From NCBI RefSeq assembly GCF_008016455.1, contig NZ_SAXU01000001.1, positions 806,001-870,000 of the forward strand: a DNA stretch of 64,000 bases. The letters run 5' to 3'. Shown one piece after another: positions 9,291 to 19,840 of this stretch. This DNA comes from Brachyspira aalborgi. GTDB lineage: Bacteria; Spirochaetota; Brachyspiria; Brachyspirales; Brachyspiraceae. A model generated the notes under the pieces. That model was not told where the DNA came from. It was given only the letters and a program-made list of their open reading frames with translations, and searched no databases. Every line of letters starts with the position of its first letter. Position 1 is the stretch's first letter. A program made the translations under genes and the position numbers.

Positions 9291-9314
9291 AATATTTTAA
9301 TTTGAGGAAATTTT

Positions 9315-9488
9315 ATGACGGTTAAAGAAGAGTTAATTCAAATTATAGACAAAATGCCCGAAGAAAATATTTCAAGAGTTATGAAATTAATAAAATCCAA
9401 CGAATATCTTGACGAAGCTCTTGAGATGGAAAATAAAGGAAAATTAATAACAAAAACTATTAAGGAATTAGAAAATTATATATATTGA
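9315..9488 (+). CDS. Small antitoxin-like protein (57 aa)
   Basis: The frame encodes MTVKEELIQIIDKMPEENIS and a second helix. This resembles short antitoxin-like proteins with a helical pair after a 'KEELxxxID.MPEE' start. GAGGA lies 7 nt upstream. It follows hicB and precedes hsdR in the same direction. No toxin partner is next to it, so it may be an orphan or an accessory of HicAB. Confidence 0.5.
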   Translation: MTVKEELIQIIDKMPEENISRVMKLIKSNEYLDEALEMENKGKLITKTIKELENYIY

Positions 9489-9530
9489 TTTATAAACGCT
9501 TTATTAAAATATTTAAAATCAGGACTAACT

Positions 9531-12500
9531 ATGCCAAAAGAATATAGCGAAAGATTTTTGCAAGATAAAGTTATTGAACTATTCAAAAAAATGGGCTATA
9601 AATATTTAAGCCGTGAAGAAGCTTTTAAAGAAAGAGGAAACAATAAAGGAAATGTTTTACTTAAAAATATTCTTGCAAATAAAATGAACGAATTTAATTA
9701 TTTTGTTTATGACGATAAAAAATATAAATTCTCCGAAGAAAATATTAAACAAGCTATAAAAGATTTAGATGTTTCTTTAATAAACGGCTATTTGTCAGCT
9801 AACGAAAAGATAACCGAAAAACTTTTAAAAGGCGAAGGTTATAAAGAAAATGTTGGAAATAAAAGAGAGAGTTTTAATATAAGATATATAGATTTTGATA
9901 ATATTAAAAATAACGCTTTTCATATAACAGAAGAATTTGAAGTAAAGAGACAAAATACGGAAGAAAAAGAAAAAACTAAAAGACCTGATTTAATAGTATT
10001 TATAAACGGAATTCCTCTTGGAATAATAGAACTTAAAAAAGCGAGCGTGAGTATAGAAAACGCTATAGAACAAATGATTGGAAATCAAAACGAAGGCGAG
10101 ATTAGAGAGTTATTTAAATTCTCTCAATTATTATTATGCGCAAATGACGAAAGCGTAAAATATGCGACTGCAGGAACGAACAAAGAATTTTATTCCGTAT
10201 GGAAAGATAAAGAAGAAGATGGAAAAATAAAAAAAGAATTGAGCGAAATTATAAAAGATAGAAAATTAGATAAAATTGATATAACTATATATTCGCTTTT
10301 TAAAAAAGAAAGATTTTTAGATATTTTGGAATATTTTATAATATTTGACGGAATGGTTAAAAAAATAGCGAGATATAATCAATACTTTGCAATCAAAAAA
10401 ACTATTAAAAGAATAAATAATATAAAAGACGGAAAAAGAGACGGAGGCGTTATTTGGCATACTCAAGGAAGCGGAAAAAGTTTAACTATGGCAATGCTTA
10501 CAAAAATTATATCAAGAAAAATAAACGGAGCTAAAGTTATAGTTGTAGCCGACAGAATTGATTTGGACGAACAGATAAGCAAAACTTTTCAAAATACTTC
10601 TATATCGGTTAATAAGGCAAATTCGGGAAAACATTTAACCGAACTTATAAAAAATAATAAATCGGTAATAACAACCGTAATAAATAAATTTGAAAAAGCG
10701 TTTGAAGAAAAAATAAAAATCGATTCTCCCGATATATTCGTTTTGGTTGATGAAAGTCATAGAACGCAATATGGAGATTTGGCAAATAAAATGAGAAAAG
10801 TTTTCCCAAACGCATGCTATATAGGTTTTACGGGAACTCCTTTATATAAGTCGGAAAAAAGCACTGCTAAAAAATTCGGCGGTTTTATCGACTGTTATAC
10901 TATAAGAGACGGACTTAAAGATAAAGTAATCGTGCCTTTGTATTATGAAAGCAGATTAATAAAATTAAAGATTTTAGACGAAAAAAGTTTAGACGAAAGA
11001 TACGAATTAATAACAAAAGATTTTACCGAAGAACAAAAAAGCGATTTGCAAAATAAAAGAGTTACGGAAAATACTATAAATCAAAATTATAATCGACTAA
11101 TGAAATTGGCTAGCGATATATTTAATCATTATGATAAGAATTTAAAGAATACTAATTTTAACGCTATGCTTGCAGTTTCAAGCAAATATCAGGCTTTGAA
11201 AATGAAAGAAATTTTTGACGCATATCATAATTTAGAAACCGAAGTTATTATATCCTCCGAATCTACAGAAAACGAAGAGGATGAAAATTCTGAAAATAAA
11301 AAATATGTTTATAAAAAATGGAATGAGCTTTACGGAAAATATGCAAATAACGAAAGAAAATATACGGAAGAGATAATAAAGAAATTTAAAGACGGAAATA
11401 TCGATATACTTATAGTTGTCGATAAACTTTTAACGGGATTTGACGCGCCTAAAGCTCAAGTTTTATATATGGATAAAGAATTGAAAGACCATGCGCTTTT
11501 GCAGGCAATAGCGAGAGTAAATAGAACTTGTGAAGGAAAAGATTTTGGAATATTAATCGATTATAGAGGCTTATTAAAAAATTTAGATTTGGCTTTAAAT
11601 AAATACGATAAACTTGCAAATTATGATTCTGAAGATATAGAGGATGCGATTTTTAACTTAAAAGAAAAAATAGAAGAGTTTAAAGAATCATGCAATAAAT
11701 TAATAAATTTTTTACCCGAATTAAAATCAAATAAAAAAGATAAATTATCTTTATGCAGAGATTTATTATACGAAAAAGAAAAGAGAGAAGAATTTTATAA
11801 ACTATTTTCAAACTATTCAAAGTTATTAAATATTTGTCAGTTTAGCGGATATTTTTTAGAAAGTTTTAACGAAGAGGAAATAAATTTTTACAAAGAATTA
11901 TTTAAAAACTGCATAGAATTAAGAAAAAGTTTAAGATTAAAATATAACGAAGCTATAGATTTTAAAGAATATGAAGCGAAAATGCAAAAGCTTTACGACA
12001 CATTTATAGGAACGGAGATAGAAGTAAAAGTTCTTAATAAAATTCCTAATATATTAAGCGAAGAGCTTGAAAAAGAAATTGAAATTTTTGAAAACGATAA
12101 AGATAAAGCAGAAGCGATATTAAACGCGGCAAGTAATATGATAAAAGAAAAAATGGAGGAAAATCCCGCTTTCTACGAAAAACTTTCAGAAAAAATAAAA
12201 AGAATAATAAAAGATTACGAGAGCAAGAGAATAACTGAAGAAGAATTTTTAAAAGAAGCTTTGGAAATAAAATCTGAAATGAGGGGCGAAAATCAAGAAG
12301 AAAATCTTAAATATGACGAAAGAATAAGAGATAATAAATGCGCAAGAGCGATTTACGATAATGCCGAAAAATATATAAACTACAAAGAAGCGTTAATAGA
12401 ATTTTCATTATTCGTTGATAAATTATTTAAAGAAAAAAGCAACAAACCTGATTGGCAAGATATTAAATCCATAAGAGACGATATAATGAACGATATTGAC

Positions 12501-12617
12501 GATAAATTAGATAATTTGGAAGACGAAGGAAAAATAAAAAAATTAGAAAATATAAATATAGATAATTTTCTTGAAGTGTTAATGAAAATAGGATTAAGCG
12601 CTTATTCAAGTAATTGA
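9531..12617 (+). CDS. hsdR: Type I restriction endonuclease subunit HsdR
   Basis: HsdR is the ATP-driven translocase and nuclease of type I systems. In order: a PD-(D/E)XK nuclease (D153 in RPDLIVF, E167 and K169 in IIELKK), a superfamily 2 helicase with Walker A TQGSGKS at 312-318 and DESH at 407-410, a second motor domain with LLTGFDAP and QAIARVNRT, and a long helical C-terminal region that normally docks to HsdM. At 1028 aa it is full length with no visible lesion. The cognate hsdS lies at 6909-8147, but no hsdM gene is present in the window. Confidence 0.95.
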   Translation: MPKEYSERFLQDKVIELFKKMGYKYLSREEAFKERGNNKGNVLLKNILANKMNEFNYFVYDDKKYKFSEENIKQAIKDLDVSLINGYLSANEKITEKLLKGEGYKENVGNKRESFNIRYIDFDNIKNNAFHITEEFEVKRQNTEEKEKTKRPDLIVFINGIPLGIIELKKASVSIENAIEQMIGNQNEGEIRELFKFSQLLLCANDESVKYATAGTNKEFYSVWKDKEEDGKIKKELSEIIKDRKLDKIDITIYSLFKKERFLDILEYFIIFDGMVKKIARYNQYFAIKKTIKRINNIKDGKRDGGVIWHTQGSGKSLTMAMLTKIISRKINGAKVIVVADRIDLDEQISKTFQNTSISVNKANSGKHLTELIKNNKSVITTVINKFEKAFEEKIKIDSPDIFVLVDESHRTQYGDLANKMRKVFPNACYIGFTGTPLYKSEKSTAKKFGGFIDCYTIRDGLKDKVIVPLYYESRLIKLKILDEKSLDERYELITKDFTEEQKSDLQNKRVTENTINQNYNRLMKLASDIFNHYDKNLKNTNFNAMLAVSSKYQALKMKEIFDAYHNLETEVIISSESTENEEDENSENKKYVYKKWNELYGKYANNERKYTEEIIKKFKDGNIDILIVVDKLLTGFDAPKAQVLYMDKELKDHALLQAIARVNRTCEGKDFGILIDYRGLLKNLDLALNKYDKLANYDSEDIEDAIFNLKEKIEEFKESCNKLINFLPELKSNKKDKLSLCRDLLYEKEKREEFYKLFSNYSKLLNICQFSGYFLESFNEEEINFYKELFKNCIELRKSLRLKYNEAIDFKEYEAKMQKLYDTFIGTEIEVKVLNKIPNILSEELEKEIEIFENDKDKAEAILNAASNMIKEKMEENPAFYEKLSEKIKRIIKDYESKRITEEEFLKEALEIKSEMRGENQEENLKYDERIRDNKCARAIYDNAEKYINYKEALIEFSLFVDKLFKEKSNKPDWQDIKSIRDDIMNDIDDKLDNLEDEGKIKKLENINIDNFLEVLMKIGLSAYSSN

Positions 12618-12744
12618 GTAATTTTAGAAGTTATTAAAAATATTCTTTTTGTTTTTTGTGAGACTTTTGAAAGAAGTATTCAAAATTTATTTGTTATTTT
12701 TTATACCGAAAAAGAACAAATAATTTTATAAAAATCATTTTCTC

Positions 12745-13458
12745 TTACTTTATCATTCCAACGGTTAAAATTCTCCCAATTTGTTTTCCGTCTCTTCTAT
12801 AAGAATAAAACATTTCATTATAACTATTTAAATTCGATACTTCAATATTTTCTTCAAAAAGTCCGCTATCAATCATTTGTAAAACCGATTCCATAGCGTT
12901 ATCTGTATGCCATTTTCCGTTTATAATTCTTTTAGCTCTAAAATGAATCGCTACCTCCTCGCCTACTTCATAATCTTTTTGAAATATATGCGCTCCTATA
13001 TATCCGTAAGTTGTCCTCGCGTCAATATTATATTCTTTTTTCATTAATTCTATAGTTTTAGGAACTATTTTTTGAACTATTCCTCGCCAGCTACAATGAA
13101 TCGCAGCCATAGATTTGCTTTCTTTACAATATAATATTATAGGCAGACAATCGGCGGTTTGAATTACCAAAGGAACATTTTTCAAATTTGTAATTAAAGC
13201 GTCAGTTTCTTTAACGGGATTTTCTTTACTATAAATATTTTTATTAGTTTCGTCTATTTTTACAATATTATCTTTATGAACTTGATGCATAAAAATAGCT
13301 TTATTCATATCTAAATTAATTTTATTAAAAAAATCAATTTCAATTTCTTTTCTTTTTTCTTCCGTAATTTCAGAAGCCTTTATATTTTGCCCTTTAGACG
13401 AAGAGGCTATAAATATTTCATTTTTATCGTTATTAGAAGGAAAAAAAATATTAATCAT
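12745..13458 (-). CDS. pgeF: Peptidoglycan editing factor PgeF / multicopper-oxidase-like purine nucleoside phosphorylase
   Basis: The protein (237 aa) belongs to the YfiH/PgeF family, which has been described as a laccase-fold purine nucleoside phosphorylase and as an editing factor for peptidoglycan precursors. Family motifs are present: an HQVH, TADCLPI with the metal-binding cysteine, and HCSWRG, plus a C-terminal YSYRRDGKQIGR. It begins 3 nt after the upstream coiled-coil gene, so the two form one transcript. Confidence 0.88.
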   Translation of the reverse strand: MINIFFPSNNDKNEIFIASSSKGQNIKASEITEEKRKEIEIDFFNKINLDMNKAIFMHQVHKDNIVKIDETNKNIYSKENPVKETDALITNLKNVPLVIQTADCLPIILYCKESKSMAAIHCSWRGIVQKIVPKTIELMKKEYNIDARTTYGYIGAHIFQKDYEVGEEVAIHFRAKRIINGKWHTDNAMESVLQMIDSGLFEENIEVSNLNSYNEMFYSYRRDGKQIGRILTVGMIK

Positions 13459-13461
13459 TAT

Positions 13462-13698
13462 TTAATCTTTTTTGTTTAATTTAATTTGATTTTCCAATTC
13501 TTTAATTTTTTCGGTTAACTGCTTATTTTCTTTTCTTGAATTTTCCATAATATTTTCATACAAAACAAAAAATCTTTGGGCGTATTCAAGTTTATTTTTT
13601 AATTTTGTTATCTCTTCTTTATAAACTTCAATTTTTGATAAAAGCAATTTATTATCTTCTTGTAAATCCGAAATAATATCTTTTTCTTTGTATTCCAC
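13462..13698 (-). CDS. Small coiled-coil protein (78 aa)
   Basis: The sequence is almost entirely a Lys/Glu/Leu heptad-like coiled coil. It starts with GTG at 13698, with AAAGG about 10 nt upstream. It is cotranscribed with pgeF. The size and coil recall ZapB-like or septum-associated proteins, but no specific motif supports that. Confidence 0.65.
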   Translation of the reverse strand: MEYKEKDIISDLQEDNKLLLSKIEVYKEEITKLKNKLEYAQRFFVLYENIMENSRKENKQLTEKIKELENQIKLNKKD

Positions 13699-13726
13699 TT
13701 ATCTTATACCTTTAATTATTTTCTAT

Positions 13727-13763
13727 ATACTATATAGTATGTTAATAAAAATCGAATTGTCAA
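13727..13763 (-). promoter_or_regulatory. Promoter with an overlapping 14-bp palindrome
   Basis: On the minus strand TTGACA (13763-13758) and TACTAT (13739-13734) are 18 bp apart. The -10 is embedded in the perfect palindrome ATACTATATAGTAT (13727-13740), a possible operator. It would drive the coiled-coil gene and pgeF separately from the leucine operon. Confidence 0.45.
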
Positions 13764-13782
13764 GCGAAAAATTAAAAAAAAT

Positions 13783-14883
13783 CTAAATTTTTGACATTAT
13801 AATATCGCCCATTTCAGAACATCCGACTTTTTTATATGATAATTCCATATTTTTTGGAATTAAATCTATTGTTCTATAATTTTCTTCAATAGTTTTATTA
13901 ACCGCATTCTCAATATCTTCCGCTTCTTCTAATAAATTAAAAGAATATCTAAACATCATAGATAAAGATAAAATAGCGCCTATTGGATTTGCAATATCTT
14001 TTCTAGCGATATCGGGCGCAGAACCATGAATAGGCTCATACATTCCGATAGAATTATCCGATAAACTTGCAGAAGGCGACATTCCAATCGAACCCGTTAA
14101 CATACTCGCTTCGTCAGAAAGTATATCTCCAAACATATTTTCTGTTACTATAATTCCAAATTGCGAAGGATTAGCTATTAATTGCATTGCCGCATTATCG
14201 ACATACATATCTTTATATTCAATCTCTTTATATTCTTTAGACAAATCGTTCATAATCTCTCGCCATAATTTTGAAGAATATAAAACATTAGCCTTATCTA
14301 CCGAAACAATATTTTTTTTATTTTTTTTAGCCATCTCAAAAGCGACTTTTCCTATTCTTTTTATTTCGTCTTCTCTATAAATCATAATATCGCTTGCCTG
14401 CCTAATATTATTGACAGTTTCAAAAGAATGTTTGCCGAAATATATTCCGCCCGTAAGTTCTCTAACTATAATAAAATCTATAGAATCGTTTTCATTTATT
14501 TTAAGAGGCGATGCATATTCCAAAGGCTTTAAAATTTTTGTCGGTCTTATATTTGCATAAAGATTCATTTCTTTACGAAGTTTTAATAATCCTCTTTCGG
14601 GTCTATTTTCTGGCTCTACATTATCCCATTTATAACCGCCAACCGAACCAAGCAAAACTGCATCCGATTTTAAGCACTTTTCTAAATTTTCGTCAGTTAA
14701 AGGAATTCCATATTTATCAATCGAACATCCGCCCATATCGACATATTCCAAATTAAATTTATGCGAATATTTTTTTTCTATTTTTTTTAATATTTCTATA
14801 GCTTTTTCAATGATTTCTGGACCTATTCCGTCTCCTTTGATAACCGCAATATTTTTTTCTATTTTTTTAATTTCTTTATTCAT
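13783..14883 (-). CDS. leuB: 3-isopropylmalate dehydrogenase LeuB
   Basis: LeuB oxidises and decarboxylates 3-isopropylmalate in leucine synthesis. It shows the N-terminal nucleotide/substrate site IKGDGIGPEI, the SVGGYKWD region, ELTGGIYFG, and the C-terminal EPIHGSAPDIA motif. I start it at the ATG at 14883 (MNKEIKK). The frame is open to a TTG at 14892, but that would overlap leuD and has no better ribosome site. It is the last gene of the ilv-leu operon. Confidence 0.95.
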   Translation of the reverse strand: MNKEIKKIEKNIAVIKGDGIGPEIIEKAIEILKKIEKKYSHKFNLEYVDMGGCSIDKYGIPLTDENLEKCLKSDAVLLGSVGGYKWDNVEPENRPERGLLKLRKEMNLYANIRPTKILKPLEYASPLKINENDSIDFIIVRELTGGIYFGKHSFETVNNIRQASDIMIYREDEIKRIGKVAFEMAKKNKKNIVSVDKANVLYSSKLWREIMNDLSKEYKEIEYKDMYVDNAAMQLIANPSQFGIIVTENMFGDILSDEASMLTGSIGMSPSASLSDNSIGMYEPIHGSAPDIARKDIANPIGAILSLSMMFRYSFNLLEEAEDIENAVNKTIEENYRTIDLIPKNMELSYKKVGCSEMGDIIMSKI

Positions 14884-14888
14884 AATAA

Positions 14889-15374
14889 TCAACCGTTTTT
14901 TATAGAATTCAAAAGCCCGTTTGAGTTTATAATATTTTTAATAAATTCTGGAAAAGGCTCGGATTTATATATTTCGTTTTTAGTAATATTTTTTATTATT
15001 CCGTTATCAAAATCGACTTCCACTTCGTCATTATCTACAATTTTTTTGCTCGCTTCTTCGCATTCTAAAATTGCAAGCCCAATATTAATTGAATTTCTAT
15101 AAAAAATTCTAGCAAAAGAAGAGGCAATAACGCAAGAAATTCCCGATTCTTTTATTGCTATCGGCGCATGCTCTCTCGAAGAACCGCATCCGAAATTTTC
15201 GCCTCCTACAATAATATCGCCTTTTTGGACTTTATTAACAAAATCTTTATCTATATCTTCCATACAATGAGATGCAAGCTCTTTATGATTAGCGGTATTC
15301 AAATATCTTGCTGGAATAATGACATCCGTGTCGATATTGTCTCCGTATTTATGAACATAACCTTTAGCTTTCAT
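14889..15374 (-). CDS. leuD: 3-isopropylmalate dehydratase small subunit LeuD
   Basis: LeuD is the swivel-domain subunit of isopropylmalate isomerase and pairs with LeuC. It carries [12 protein letters not shown] near the N-terminus and the [14 protein letters not shown] signature (about 58-71). At 161 aa it is the short form typical of LeuCD in anaerobes. GGAG lies 8 nt upstream. leuB begins 5 nt after its stop. Confidence 0.95.
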   Translation of the reverse strand: MKAKGYVHKYGDNIDTDVIIPARYLNTANHKELASHCMEDIDKDFVNKVQKGDIIVGGENFGCGSSREHAPIAIKESGISCVIASSFARIFYRNSINIGLAILECEEASKKIVDNDEVEVDFDNGIIKNITKNEIYKSEPFPEFIKNIINSNGLLNSIKNG

Positions 15375-15407
15375 TTAATTAACTCCTTTTTTAATAAATT
15401 ATAATAA

Positions 15408-16655
15408 TTATTTTGGCTCGGTTATATAGCCCGTTAATGCGCTATAAGCCGCAGTCGCTGGACTTGCCAAATAAACCTTTGAAGTTTTATCTCCCATTCT
15501 TCCTACAAAATTTCTATTCGTAGTCGTAACGGCAACTTCATCATGAGCGAGTATTCCCATATATCCGCCTAAACAAGGTCCGCATGTCGGAGTAGAAACC
15601 GCGCATCCCGAATCGATAAATATATCCATATAACCTCTTTTAATGCATTCTTTATACACTTTTTGAGTGGCTGGAATTATAATGCATCTAACATTTTTAG
15701 CTATTTTTTTACCTTTCAAAATATTAGCCGCCGTTTCCATATCGGAAATTCTACCGTTTGTGCATGAACCTATAACTACTTGGTCTATCTTTATATTTTT
15801 AAGCTCTTTAGCTTCTTTAGTATTTTCGGGCAAATGCGGACATGCAACCGTAGGTTCCATAGAAGATAAATCTATATCTATAATTTTTTCGTAAATCGCA
15901 TTTTCATCGGCTTTGAATATTTTATAATCTCTACTAACTATATCTTTTAAATAATCTACAGTCTGATTATCGACTTCAAATATTCCGTTTTTAGCGCCCG
16001 CCTCTATTGCCATATTTGAAATGCATGCTCTATCGTCCATAGTTAAAGAATTAAGTCCTTCTCCCGAAAATTCCATCGATTTATATAAAGCTCCATCAAC
16101 TCCGATATTTCCGATAATATGAAGTATAACATCTTTACCCGAAACATTATTTTTTAATTTTCCTTTCAAATTAAATTTAATAGCCGAAGGAACTTTAAAC
16201 CAAACCTCTCCCGTAGCCATAGCAGCCGCCATATCCGTGCTTCCCACTCCCGTAGAAAAAGCCCCAAAAGCTCCATAAGTGCAGGTATGGGAATCCGCTC
16301 CAATTATTAACTCTCCAGGCGCTATTAAACCTTTTTCAGGCAAAAGCGCATGCTCTACTCCCATATCGCCAACATCGTAATAATGTTTTATATCGTATTT
16401 ATTTGCAAAGTCTCTGCATTGTTTACATTGTTCTGCGGCTTTTATATCTTTATTTGGGGCGAAATGGTCCATAACCAAAGCGATTTTTTCATTATCAAAA
16501 ACTTTATTAAATCCGTATTTTTCAAATTCGTTAATCGCTACGGGACTCGTTATATCGTTTCCCAATACCAAATCGGTTTTTACTTTTATAAGCTCTCCCG
16601 CTTCAACTTTTTCTGCATTGCAATGAGCCGCTAAAATTTTTTGAGTAATAGTCAT
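15408..16655 (-). CDS. leuC: 3-isopropylmalate dehydratase large subunit LeuC
   Basis: LeuC holds the 4Fe-4S cluster of isopropylmalate isomerase. Cluster cysteines are visible in GSCTNGR and in the CGPCLGG region, and [15 protein letters not shown] is a strong family motif. The 415-residue length fits the two-subunit class. AAGGAT precedes the ATG. It lies between leuA and leuD. Confidence 0.95.
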   Translation of the reverse strand: MTITQKILAAHCNAEKVEAGELIKVKTDLVLGNDITSPVAINEFEKYGFNKVFDNEKIALVMDHFAPNKDIKAAEQCKQCRDFANKYDIKHYYDVGDMGVEHALLPEKGLIAPGELIIGADSHTCTYGAFGAFSTGVGSTDMAAAMATGEVWFKVPSAIKFNLKGKLKNNVSGKDVILHIIGNIGVDGALYKSMEFSGEGLNSLTMDDRACISNMAIEAGAKNGIFEVDNQTVDYLKDIVSRDYKIFKADENAIYEKIIDIDLSSMEPTVACPHLPENTKEAKELKNIKIDQVVIGSCTNGRISDMETAANILKGKKIAKNVRCIIIPATQKVYKECIKRGYMDIFIDSGCAVSTPTCGPCLGGYMGILAHDEVAVTTTNRNFVGRMGDKTSKVYLASPATAAYSALTGYITEPK

Positions 16656-16697
16656 ATTATAATCCTTTTTATAATTTAATTTTTATTTATTATTTTA

Positions 16698-18200
16698 TTA
16701 TAACTTATTTAGGGCATTAACATAAGCTTTTAAACTCGCTTCAATAACATTTGTGCTAACCGCTCTTCCTATAACCATTTTATCTTTTCCATCCGAAAGT
16801 TTTACTATAACCTCGCCCAAAGCGTCCTCTCCTTCAGTAATAGCGTTTATGCTGTAAGTAGTTAATTTCGCTCTGTTTGAAGTTATAGAATCTATCGCGC
16901 AAAATGCGGCGTCAATCGGTCCGTTTCCTTTCGCTATTCCTTCGACTACATTATTATCGTTATAAAGTATAGAAACCGCAGCCAAAGAAGAAATATCGCT
17001 TCCCGAATTGACTACAAAACTTTTTAAGGAATAAGTCGGATTTTCCATAACGCTACCGCTTCCTATTACCAAAGCCTCGATATCGGAATCTGTGACAATT
17101 TTTTTCTTGTCGGCTAAATTCTTAAAACTTATAAAAGCTTCTTCCAAAGTTTTTTTATCAATATCGTATCCTAAAGATTTTACTCTATCCTTAAAAGCAT
17201 GCTTGCCTGAATGTTTGCCCAAAACCATTTTATTTTGAGGAATTCCTATATCTTCGACATTCATTATCTCATAAGTGCTTCTCTCTTTCAATACGCCATG
17301 TTGATGAATTCCCGCTTCATGAGCGAATGCGTTTGAACCGACTATAGCCTTATTAGGAGCGACAACCATACCAGATATTGTAGATAATAATTTTGATATT
17401 TTATATATTCTTTTTGTATTTATATTAGTATAAGCGTTATAAAAATCTTTTCTCGTCTTTATTCCCATAACTATCTCTTCCAAACTCGCATTTCCAGCGC
17501 GCTCTCCAATTCCGTTTATAGTGCATTCCACTTGAGTAGCACCCGCCAAAATTGCAGAAAGAGAATTTGCAGTTCCAAGTCCCAAATCGTCATGGCAATG
17601 AACGGATATATCTACTTTATCAATTCCTTTAACATTTTCTTTTAAATATTTTATCAAATCAGCCATTTCAATAGGCGTAGAATAACCGACAGTATCTGGA
17701 ACATTTATCGTAGTAGCTCCGTTTTCAATAGCGATAGAATAAGCTTTTGCCAAAAATTCTCTATCGCTTCTAGATGCATCTTCGGCGGAAAATTCTATAA
17801 AATCAAATTTCTTTTTTGCATAAGAAACAGAATCTTTTATAGCTTTCAATACCTGCTCTCTCGTCATTTCAAGTTTATGCTTCAAATGAATATCGCTTGT
17901 CGCTATAAATATATGGAGCATCGGATGTTTTGCTTCGGCTAAAGATTCGTAAGCTCTATCTATATCTTTTTTATTGCATCTAGATAAACTTGCCAATTTT
18001 GAATTTTTTACGACTTTGCTAATTTCTTTTATAGCTTTAAAATCATCGTCCGAACAAATTGCAAATCCGCCTTCTATTACATCGACTCCCAATTTATCCA
18101 ATTCAGAAGCCATCTCCAATTTTTCGTTTAAATTCATTGTGCAACCTGGCGATTGCTCGCCGTCTCTTAAAGTAGTGTCAAAAATTTTAATCTTTCTCAT
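16698..18200 (-). CDS. leuA: 2-isopropylmalate synthase LeuA
   Basis: LeuA condenses acetyl-CoA with 2-ketoisovalerate, the committed step to leucine. The TIM-barrel opens with FDTTLRDGEQSPG, has HCHDDLGLGTAN as metal-binding motif, and ends with the regulatory domain that binds leucine in relatives. I choose the ATG at 18200 because GAGG lies 8 nt upstream; the frame is open to an ATG at 18215, which would put the ribosome site inside the gene. A complete regulatory domain suggests feedback inhibition in addition to operon control. Confidence 0.95.
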   Translation of the reverse strand: MRKIKIFDTTLRDGEQSPGCTMNLNEKLEMASELDKLGVDVIEGGFAICSDDDFKAIKEISKVVKNSKLASLSRCNKKDIDRAYESLAEAKHPMLHIFIATSDIHLKHKLEMTREQVLKAIKDSVSYAKKKFDFIEFSAEDASRSDREFLAKAYSIAIENGATTINVPDTVGYSTPIEMADLIKYLKENVKGIDKVDISVHCHDDLGLGTANSLSAILAGATQVECTINGIGERAGNASLEEIVMGIKTRKDFYNAYTNINTKRIYKISKLLSTISGMVVAPNKAIVGSNAFAHEAGIHQHGVLKERSTYEIMNVEDIGIPQNKMVLGKHSGKHAFKDRVKSLGYDIDKKTLEEAFISFKNLADKKKIVTDSDIEALVIGSGSVMENPTYSLKSFVVNSGSDISSLAAVSILYNDNNVVEGIAKGNGPIDAAFCAIDSITSNRAKLTTYSINAITEGEDALGEVIVKLSDGKDKMVIGRAVSTNVIEASLKAYVNALNKL

Positions 18201-18235
18201 TTTTAAACCTCGCATATAAAACGATAAATTAAATA

Positions 18236-19282
<1,047 letters not shown>

Positions 19283-19307
19283 CTATAATTATTATTAATT
19301 AATTTAA

Positions 19308-19820
19308 TCAATAATTATCGGTTAAATCAATAGTTGGAATTTTATCTCCTCGCTCCATTGCCGTTATTCCCGTTCTCGATAATTCTAAAATATTAAATTC
19401 CGAAATTTCTTTTAAATAATTATCTATAGTTTCGGGTTTATCGGTAAATTCGGTTATAATACCGCCTGAAAATTCATCCGTAATTTTAGCTTTGTATTTA
19501 TTAATTATATCATATAACTCATTTTTTTTAGAATCTTCTACGGCTATTTTTAATAATAATAAATCTCTTTCAATAATATTTTCATTATCAAGCAAAAATA
19601 CAGAATGAATCTCTATCAATTTTAATGTTTGTTTAATTATTTGAGAGATTTGAGATTCGTCTCCTTCCGTTACTATTGTCATCCTCGCAATATTTGGATA
19701 GCAAGTAGCCGAACAAGTTATACTCAATATATTAAATCCTCTCTGACTAAATAAAAGGCAAACTCTTGTAAGAACGCCCGAGCTATTGTCTACAAATAAA
19801 ACTAAAATTCTTTTCTTCAT
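19308..19820 (-). CDS. ilvN: Acetolactate synthase small (regulatory) subunit
   Basis: The 170-residue protein has an N-terminal ACT domain (VLFVDNSSGVLTRVCLLFSQRGFN) and the C-terminal domain found in IlvN/IlvH. It activates IlvB and normally confers valine feedback inhibition. AGAGG lies 8 nt before the ATG. It follows ilvB by 20 nt. The name ilvH would be equally valid. Confidence 0.93.
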   Translation of the reverse strand: MKKRILVLFVDNSSGVLTRVCLLFSQRGFNILSITCSATCYPNIARMTIVTEGDESQISQIIKQTLKLIEIHSVFLLDNENIIERDLLLLKIAVEDSKKNELYDIINKYKAKITDEFSGGIITEFTDKPETIDNYLKEISEFNILELSRTGITAMERGDKIPTIDLTDNY

Positions 19821-19840
19821 TTTTTAACCTCTTTAAATCT

